Positions 53,783-63,400 of a DNA stretch of 64,000 nt are shown one piece after another; within the stretch, counting starts at the first letter, position 1, and each line of letters starts with the position of its first letter. The notes under the pieces were generated by a model. That model worked only from the letters and a program-made list of their open reading frames with translations, searched no databases and was not told where the DNA came from. The stretch lies in contig CAYUHJ010000004.1 in NCBI GenBank assembly GCA_964444365.1, positions 1 through 64,000 of the forward strand, given 5' to 3'. The DNA comes from CAYUHJ01 sp964444365. GTDB taxonomy: Bacteria > Planctomycetota > Planctomycetia > Gemmatales > Gemmataceae. Position numbers and translations under genes: made by a program.

Positions 53783-54475
53783 GGTGATCGCTCCTTCCCG
53801 ACGCAACGCGGGTGTGGGGGCCAAGACGGCTGCGTCCGCCCGGATGAAGGTCATTTCGGCTCGCTCGCGACGAGTTTGCCGCACTGTGATAGGGGCGGAG
53901 TATTCAACAGAAACTTTGTGAATCGCCGAAAACGCCAGGATTCCGAGGTGTTTTTTTGACGGAAACTTATTCAGTCCGCGTCATCGGGCGGAATATTCAG
54001 TTTCGTGGCAGGGGTGAACGAACCCGCGAGCATGGTGATTGGGGTCCGGCGATGAGACCAGGGAGGTGGTGTTGCGGCGACCGCAAAGCCAAGCCCTTTT
54101 GTCAGCAGAAATGCAGATGGAATGGAGCAGGCACTGGCCGACTCGATCGTTCTTGCCTTCAGGCCGGGTGAAGAGGGAAAAGGACTGGAAGCTCTTCTCA
54201 AAACGACCGAGACCCTCGCGTGATTCGAGCCGCCGAAGCAGCGCAGGCAACAACTGACCGTGGAATCGCCCGTAAACACTCCCCCCCGTTGAGATGACAC
54301 ATCGACCACCCGTTTCCTGCCAGTTTTGATCCTGCCTGAATCTTCGCGAGATTTTCTCACCGAATCGCCTCACCAACATTGACGCGAACCCCGCGGTGTC
54401 CGAAACTGTCCCTCTGTTTCGCCCGTGATGGTTGTACCGTCTCTCTCGCTCCGCCGTCCCCGGGGTCGTCCGCTC
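53783..54475. other. Intergenic region between replication-like operon and giant surface gene
   Basis: About 690 bases. Just upstream of the operon the words GGGCGGAGTATTCAACAG (near 53897) and GGGCGGAATATTCAGTTT (near 53987) form an imperfect direct repeat about 90 bases apart in an AT-richer stretch, a candidate origin or operator. No credible gene; promoters for both flanking genes should be here. Confidence 0.4.
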
Positions 54476-57400
54476 ATGCTGCGTCTCTACCGCCAGCTGT
54501 TTCGCCGGGTCTTCGCTCGGTTCTTCCCGCCGCGGGTCACGAACCGGTTGCCGCCGGCCCGGCGTCGGCGCGTTCCGCTCGCGGTGGGCCAACTCGAAGA
54601 CCGGTCGCTACCCGGGAGCGTGGCCGACGTGCTCGTCGCGGCGGTGCTCGGCGGCGTGGCCAGCGAGCCGATCGTGGCGGTCGCCGGGGCGCTGGGCGAG
54701 CAGGCGTTCGCCGGGGCAGTGGGCGAGGGCGGCGGTGAACCGGTTTCGCTCACCTCACCCGTGTTTGACTCCGTCGATCTCAACTCCCCTCCCCTTCCGT
54801 CGCTCCTGTCCGAAGCAGCGACCGAAACCGGTTCGACGCCGCCCGCCGGGTCCGTGGCCTCGGACCCGCCGACGCCGTTCGACCCGTTCGACGACCTGAT
54901 CCCGAACGGCGTTGGGGTCGACATCTACACATCGACTGCGACGAACCCGTTCTCCCATGACGGTGGCTTCCCGTCCCAACCGGAGGAAGGAGGCGGCTCT
55001 CTCACGACGCCGGTGTCGGATCTCGATTCCTCCCCTTCGCAACCCGCCTCGGAATCCACGACCGGCCTCTCGTTGGCCAACCTCGGCGGCACGCTTCCGA
55101 CGATTCCCTTGCCGACACTCGCGTCGAAGGAGTCGAGCCAGTCGGCGGGACCGCTCGCGGGCGACGCCTCGGTTTCGACCCCGCTCGGCGATGCCCCCGC
55201 GTTCACGGCCCGGTCCGCCGTGCCGGAGTCTGACCCGACGGCCGACCCGTTCCCGTGGGCGGGCGACCCGACCGACCCCGGCTTCATCCCGGAACCGGCC
55301 GCGTTCAGCGTGCAGGCCGACACGCCGACGGAACCGCCGTCCGGACTGCCGCGCTTCCTGGTGGTGGCGGCCGACCCGACGGCGTCCGAGGTCGGGGCGA
55401 GTACCGGCGTGTTCAGGATCACCCGCGTCGGCCCGGCCGACGCCGAGCAGACGGTTTACTTCACCCTCGAAGGGTCGGCCAAGAGCGGGGTGGACTACGA
55501 AACGGAGTACAATTCGGACAAACTGCTCAAGGAAGCGACCTTCGCCCCCGGCCAGCGGGCGCTGGCGGTGACCATCACACCGACCGCGAACGGGACGGTC
55601 GACCCCGAGCGGACGGTAGACCTGACGATCGTGCCATCGTTGACCGGGGACTACGCGGTCGACTCGATGTCGAAGGCGACGGTGCGGATCGCGGCGGACG
55701 CCGGGGATCCCGCCCCGCCTTCCGGCACGCCGACGGCCGGGAACCCGGTGGTGTGGGTGCGGACGGCCGACGCGACGGCGTCGGAGTTCGGGAAGGGGAC
55801 GGCCGGGTTCGAGGTGTTCCGCCGCGAGGCCGGGGACGACTACGCGAAGGCCCTGCGGGTGTACTACCGGGCGGTGACGGACAACTCGGCCGACAACCCG
55901 CTCGCCACCGAGGGCACGGACTACTCGTTCGCGGTGAAGTCGGTGCTGATCTCGGCCGGCCAGAAGTCGGCCGCGCTGGTCGTCAACCCGACGGACGACA
56001 CCCTTCTGGAGGGGACGGAGACGGTCCGCGTCGAACTGGTGGCCACCCCGCCCGGCGGGACGGTGGGTGATTTTGTCTGGCAAGATGGGAACCGAAACGG
56101 GATTCAGGATTCGGGCGAGTCGGGCTTCGGCGGGGTGACGGTCGCTCTGTACAGCGTGGGGGACGGCGGGAAGCTCTTTTTTCAGGCCAAAACGACGACG
56201 GATTACCTCGGAAAGTACTCGTTCGCCGACGTTCTCCCCGGCGAGTACGCGGTCCGAGTCGTTGCTCCTGACGGTTACGGTTTCTCTCCTCAGTCCGCGG
56301 GGAACGCGGCGACGGACAGTGACGCCGATTCATCAGGACAGACGAGCGTCTTCACGGTCGAATCCGGTCTCTCGCTCGATGGAATCGACATCGGCTTGAT
56401 GTCGACATCGTCTCCCCAGGTGCTGTTGTACACGCAGTCGGGCGGCAGCTACGAGGGTTCGACGGGCTCGGTCCTGGTGCAGCGTTCGGGCGGCGACCTC
56501 TCGTCCCCGCTGGCCGTGGACCTCGACCTTGGGGCGGTGCCCGGCTACCCGACGGCCACGCTGGGGACGGACTACACGCTGTCGGTCGGCGGCGTCCCGG
56601 TGGCGGTGACGAACGGCCGGTTCCAGGTGACGATCCCGGCCGGCCAGACGGGGGTGAGCGTCGTGGTGTCGGCCGCGACGGACGCGCTGCCGGAGGGGAA
56701 CGAAGGCGTCCGGTTCGCGGTGGTGCCGTCGGACCGCTATTGGGTGACGGGACCCATCCCCGAGATCGGCGGGTACGGCTGGGCGGCATCCAACTTCATC
56801 GTCTTCGACTCGTCCCCCCAGGTGCTGTTGTACACGCAGTCGGGCGGCAGCTACGAGGGTTCGACGGGCTCGGTCCTGGTGCAGCGTTCGGGCGGCGACC
56901 TCTCGTCCCCGCTGGCCGTGGACCTCGACCTTGGGGCGGTGCCCGGCTACCCGACGGCCACGCTGGGGACGGACTACACGCTGTCGGTCGGCGGCGTCCC
57001 GGTGGCGGTGACGAACGGCCGGTTCCAGGTGACGATCCCGGCCGGCCAGACGGGGGTGAGCGTCGTGGTGTCGGCCGCGACGGACGCGCTGCCGGAGGGG
57101 AACGAAGGCGTCCGGTTCGCGGTGGTGCCGTCGGACCGCTATTGGGTGACGGGACCCATCCCCGAGATCGGCGGGTACGGCTGGGCGGCATCCAACTTCA
57201 TCGTCTACGACAAAGAACAGGGCACAGCATCATCCACCGGGCCGGCCGTGTCGCTGGTGTACGGGACGGGTGGCGTGACCGAGGGGCAGTCGTCGTCGTT
57301 CAGCGTGCACCGGTCCGGCGGGGACCTGTCCGCACCCCTCGACGTGACGCTGACCGTGACCGCGGCCGGGGCGGACTACGGGGTCGACTACCGGTTCTAC

Positions 57401-60400
57401 CGGACGGGCGGGACCGAGTCCCCGATCGCGCTGGGGGCGGGCACCACGTTCACCGTGACGATCCCGGCCGGGCAGACCAACGTGCCGGTGTCCGTCCGGG
57501 GGATCGCGGACGGGCTGATCGAGGGCTTCGAGCGGGCGTCGGTGTCGATCAACGGCTCGTCGAGCTACGCGTTGGGCGGGCCGAGCGTGACGGACCTGTG
57601 GGTGTCCGACGTCCCGCCCGCGGTGTCGTTGACGCCGGGGACGACGAGCGTGTCCGAGGGCGGGTCGTCCAGCTTCACGGTGTACCGAAACGGCGGGGAC
57701 CTCGCCACCCCCCTCGACGTGACGCTGCAAGCCAGCCCGAGTCCACTGCGAGCCGGAGCCGATGCGTCCGACTACGTCCTGCTGGTCGGCGGGACGCCTC
57801 TGACGCCCGACGCGGACGGGAAGTACCACGTCACGATCCCTGCAAACCAGACCAGTCTTGCCGTCACGTTCTCCGCCAAGACCGACAGCGAAGTCGAACC
57901 AACCGAAGGTCTCTGGCTACAAGTCATTGCCGGGAGCGGGTACCAACTGGGCGGACCTGCCGCGGCCGAGTGGCTGATCCGCGACGTCCCGAACGGTGCT
58001 CCGGCGTCGACGAAGTATCAGGTCGTCGGCACTTCGACGGTGGCGACGATCCTGGACGACGACAGCAAGCTGGTGTTTTCGAACACCGCGATCACGCCGG
58101 GGAGTCCGGTGGCTGCGGACGAGTTCGTGGCGACCGGGCCGGTGACGCTGGCCACGTTCCGGGACGCCGACCCGCTCCGCACGGCGGACGACTACGAGGT
58201 GACGGTCTCCTGGGGGGACGGCACCCCGCTCGACACCGAGGGTGACGTCGAGGTGACGCCCGATGGAGCCGGCGGGTTCCAGGTTGTCGGCGACCACACG
58301 TACGAGAAGGCCGGCTGGTTCGTGGTCACGGTCACGGTCACGGCCGTTTACCGTCAGGACCCGGCCGACCCGTACTCGCAGGTGCTGTTCCGCCGGAGCG
58401 CGACGACGCGGGTGACCGCCGTCGTGTCGCCGCCGGAGGTGACGGTCGAGCCGGTGAACTTCCTGACCGGCGTCAAGTGCGTCCCGGTCACCCCTCTGTC
58501 GACCGGCGGGGTCGAGGTCGCGCGATTCGTCCCGGACGAAAACATCGTGGACCCGGTCGCCCGCTACTCGGCCGTGGTGTACGCCGGCGACGGCACCGGC
58601 GGCGTGCCGGCCCGGATTGAGGCGGACCCACTGTTCCCTGGACAGTATCGCATCGTCACTCCCACACTGCGGTACAACGCGGCCGGGACGTACGAACTGT
58701 TTGTACTCGTGCTCGACCGCTCGCCCGGACTCAAGCCGGACGGCGAACGAGTCGGCAACACGCGCGTGCGGATCGACGTGACCGACCCGGCCGAGGCGGG
58801 CCCGACGACGGTCGAGGTCGCTCCCGTTTCGGACGCCGTCGAGGGTCAAACCGTCGGCGGCAAGGCCATCGCTCAGATCACCATCCCGGGCCAGTCGGTT
58901 CCTCTCGGGTCAGTTTCAGTGAGGATCGACTGGGGCGACGGCACCCCGGCCGTGAACGGCGTGGTCGAGTTCGTCCCCGGTTTCGCAGGCGGCACCCGGT
59001 TCATCGTTCGCACCCCGAACCACGTCTACGTCGCGCCCGGGTCCTACGGCGTGGAGGTGCGGGTCACCGTCGGGGCCAACCCGGTCGTCATCCGCGGCAC
59101 GACCATCACCGTCCGGGACGCCCAAGTCGAACTCACGTCGGCCGGGCTGCAACTTCCCGCCGCGAGCGGGGCGGTCGTCGGGGTCGCGGTCGGGACGCCA
59201 CACTTCCGGCTGGCCGAGCTCACGACCGCCGACCCCGAAGACACCGGCAGCCAGTACACGGCCTGGGTGGCGTGGGGGGACGGGACCGGCGGGGCGGCCA
59301 CGGTCCGCGGCTCGGGCGGACAACTGTGGGTGGAGGGGACTCACGCGTACGCTTCGACCGGGAAGTACCGGGCTGCGGTCTTCCTGCAGAACGTGAACCT
59401 GGGCAACGGCCGGGTCGGGGCGGACGCGGACGCGTGGTTCCACGAGGTCGACGTCGAGGTGGTCGACCTGCCGGAAGGCGGTGAGTACCGGCCGAACTAC
59501 AGCCGGCACGAGTCCTGGGGCGGGTGGAACTGGCCGGTCGGGGTGCTCCGGGTCGAGTCGGCCGGCGACACGAGCGACCTGCGGGCGTGGGTCGACTGGT
59601 GGGGGGACGGCTCCCAGCCCCAACAGGCGATCTTGACCTCCCTGGGCAGCGTGGAACCGCAACTCGGCGAGGACGGCTACACCGGAACAGCGACCTACTA
59701 CGACGTGGCGGTGGACGCCCGCTCGTCCGAGTCGACGTACCGCTGGGTGTCCGCGTTCGACGGGTTTACGGACGCCAAGACGTACACGCCCGAAGCCGGA
59801 GCGGTGGCGAGCGGGTCCGGGGGGAAACTGACCTGGGACGTGACCGCGTCCGACGCCCCGTTCCAGCGGCCGAACGGCTGGGTCGACCCGACGCCGGTGG
59901 TGGACCCCGGCCAGGCACTTACCCTGCCCGCTGTGCTGGAGTTCCTCGACCCCGACCCGGACGCGATCGACGTCGACCCGGCCGAACGCTACGCGGCGGT
60001 CATCGACTGGGGCGACGGCACCGCCGACGACGTCGGCGAGTTTGCCGTCGGGGAAGTCGGCCGTTTCCAGGTGATCGCCCCCTCGCACACCTACACGAAG
60101 GCGGGCACGTACACGGTCACTGTCTTCGTCCGGGGCCTCGAACTCACGGCCGGGCCGGACGCCGACCCGAACGCGACGCTCCTGTCTGGGTTCACCGTCG
60201 TCGTCGGTAGCGGGGCGACGCCCGCGACCCCGCCGGACACGCTCGCCACTTGGCAGATCTGGGCCGGCCAGCGGCGGGACGAGCGGGACGCGTCGACGTG
60301 GGTGTCCGCCGGGCCGTCCGGGCAGGTGTCGACCAACACCGGGGCGGTTCGGATCGCCCACGAGCTCGACTTCGACCGCAGCCCGGGCACCTCCGTCGGC

Positions 60401-63400
60401 CTCGACCCGACGCTCGTGTACAACTCGTCGACCGTGTCGCCGCGGCCGGTCATCGAGGCGCGGTTCGGGACCGGCGGGGCGGCGGTCGCCGCCGTGCGGG
60501 CGGTGCTCACGTGGGCCGGCCAGGACCAGGCCCCGGTGACGTTTACTGCGGCGGGCGCGTCGGACGTGTGGGGGATCGCGGTCCGGCCCGACGCGGCCCA
60601 GGCGACCGGCGTGTACGACTGGAAGCTGACGCTGACCCCGCTCGACCCCGCCGGGAACCCGGTCACGGACGGGAGCGGGAACCCGGTGTCGATGGTGAGC
60701 ACCGGCGTCGCGCAGGTCGTGTCCAACGACGCCAGCCCGTTCGGGGCGGGGTGGATGCTGGACGACCTGTGGCGGTTGGTGCCGAACGCCGACGGCAAGG
60801 GCGGGGCGCTGATCGCGTACGGGACGGGGGAGAGCCGGTACTTCCCGAAGCAGGGGCTCGGGTTCGCGTCGCCGGCGGAGGACTTCGGCACCCTCCGCGG
60901 CTTCTGCGACGGGTTCGTGTACCGCGACCGGTACGGCACCGAGTGGCGGTTCACGCCGGCGGGCCGACTGTTCGAGATCGTCGACCGGCACGGGCTGAAG
61001 TCGAGCTTCGCCTACGACGGGACGGGGCGGCTGAGCGGGTTCACCGCGGTGGACGGGAACACCGTGGGGGTGCGGTACAACGCGCTGGTCCAGAACAAGC
61101 GGTACGCCGTCGTGTTCGACGAGTCCGGGGGGCGGACGGTGCGGCTGAGCCGGACGGCGGGCGCGGTGACGATCCTCGACCCGGACGACACGACCCGGGT
61201 CCTGTCGAACGACCCCAGCGGCCGCGTCACGACCGACGCGTGGGGGACCCGCCGCGCCTCGTACCTGTACGACCCGGCGACCGGGCTGGCGACCGGGTTC
61301 CGCGAGGGGACGAACTCGAGCTTCACCGTGGCGTCGGTCGCCGCCGCGGGGCTGTGGGGGAACGGGCCGGCTCGCGCCCCGGCCCCGGTCTCGAAGGGGA
61401 CGGTCACCGACCCCCGCGGCAACGCGACGGCGTCCGCCCTGGACCTGCTGGGGCGGTCCCTGACCACGGTGTTCGCGGACGCCACGACGGCCCAGTCCTT
61501 CCGGAACGCGGCCGGTCAGGTGATCCGGTTCGTGGACCAGCGGAACTACGCCACGAGCTACGGGTACGACGGCCGGGGGAACCTGGTGTCGATCGCCTAC
61601 CCGGACGGGAGCGGGCGGGCGTTCGCCTACGACCCGGTCTTCAGCCAGGTGACCCGGCAGACGAACGGGTACGGGGCGACCACCACGTCCGTGCTGAACG
61701 CGACCGGCGACGTGGTACTCGTCACCGACCCGCTTGGGAATCAGACGGGGTACACGTATTACGACGGCAAACTCGCCGGGCTGGTCAAGTCCCTCACGGA
61801 CGCGCGGGACCACACGGACTCGTTCCAGTATGACCCAGAGACACGGCGATTGACCGTTAGTATCGATGCCAAGACGCAGACGACGTCCTATGGGTACGAC
61901 GGATTCGGGAACCCCTCGACGATAACTCAGGGGTCGCTCCCCAACAACTCGACGGCGACCGCGTACGACGTGATGAACCGCCTGCAGGCGTCTTTCGACG
62001 CGTACGGGGTGCGGGTCGGGGCGTGGACGTACAACCCCCAGGGTCAGGTGACGCTCGCGACGGACGCCCGCGGGATGAAGACCGAGTCGACGTACGACCC
62101 CCGCGGCCTGACGAAGAGCGTCACCGAGGGGTTGGGGTCGCCGTACGCCCGGACGACGAGCTTCGGGTACGACTCGGCGGGTAACCGGACCTCCGTCACC
62201 CGGCCGCGCGACTACGACAACTCGTTCACGCTCGGCGGCGGGTTCTTCGCCTCAGAGCCCCGGACCGAGACGACGAAAACCGCCTACGACAAGATGAACC
62301 GCCCGATCCGCGTCACCGAGGGGTTCGGGACTACTTCCTCCCGAACGACTTATCACACCTACGACGACGCCGGCAACCGGACCGTGACCCGGTCGAGCCA
62401 GCTGTACGATGCGGCCCTGGACGAGATCGACGGCTTGGGGCTGCCCCTTACCCCGTACTGGGTCCGCAGCAGGGCCGAGTACGACGCGATGAACCGGGTG
62501 ACCGAGTTCACGGACGGGATCAACCCCGGCTCCGCTGCCCGGGTCACGAGGACCGCGTTCGACGCCGACGGCCGGGTCGCGACGACCACCGACCCGCTGG
62601 GCCGTGTGACGGTCTCCGGCCGCGACCCGCTCGGCCGTGTCGTCAGCTTGACGGAGGCCGCCAACACGGCATTGGCCCGCACCACGCTGACCGCGTACGA
62701 CCCCGTCGGCAACGTGTCGTTCACAACCGACCCGCTGGGCCGCGTCACCCGGTACACCTACGACGCCCGCGACCAGATGGAGACGATGGTCGAGGCCGCC
62801 GGCACCCCGGTCCAGCGGACCACCCGCTACGGGTACGACGCTCGGGGGAACCGCGAGTTCGTCCACGCCCCGCGGTGGCACGACGGCGAACTGGACGGGC
62901 TCAAGGCCAAGTACCCAAGCTTGTACAAGAACGAAGTCGCGTTCGTCACGACGAAGTACGAGTACGACGCCAACGACCGCCTGAAGGCCGTGACCGAGGG
63001 GGCCAACCTGGCTCAGGGCGTGTGGGTGCCGACGGCCTCGGCCGACATGACCGTACTGTTGCCGCACGACCGGCCGGTGACCAGCTACCAATACAATGTG
63101 GCGGGCGACGTGATCGCCGTAACCGACGCACTCGGTCGGACCACCCGCACGTTCTACGACTTGTTCGGGCGACGGGAGGCGGAGTTCCTGAACGTCCGGA
63201 CCGGCGACCAGTCCGCTCGGGCGACGTTGTGGACGTACGACGCCGCCGACAACGTGCGATCCGAGCGGACGGCGGACGCGCGGACCACCCCGATCACAGG
63301 GGAGACCGTCCGCGACCTCTTTAACTTCGTGCTCCGCGTCGACAACTCATACCAGTACGACCTGTTCGACCGGGTCACGACGGCGACGATGGCCGCAAGC

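Noticed and set aside
54755..56083. 442-codon minus-strand frame
   Set aside because: Also a shadow of the giant gene; only Arg/Gly-rich text.
58916..61813. 965-codon minus-strand frame
   Set aside because: Shadow of the giant plus-strand gene in GC-rich DNA; composition is Arg/Gly/Pro-rich without domain patterns.
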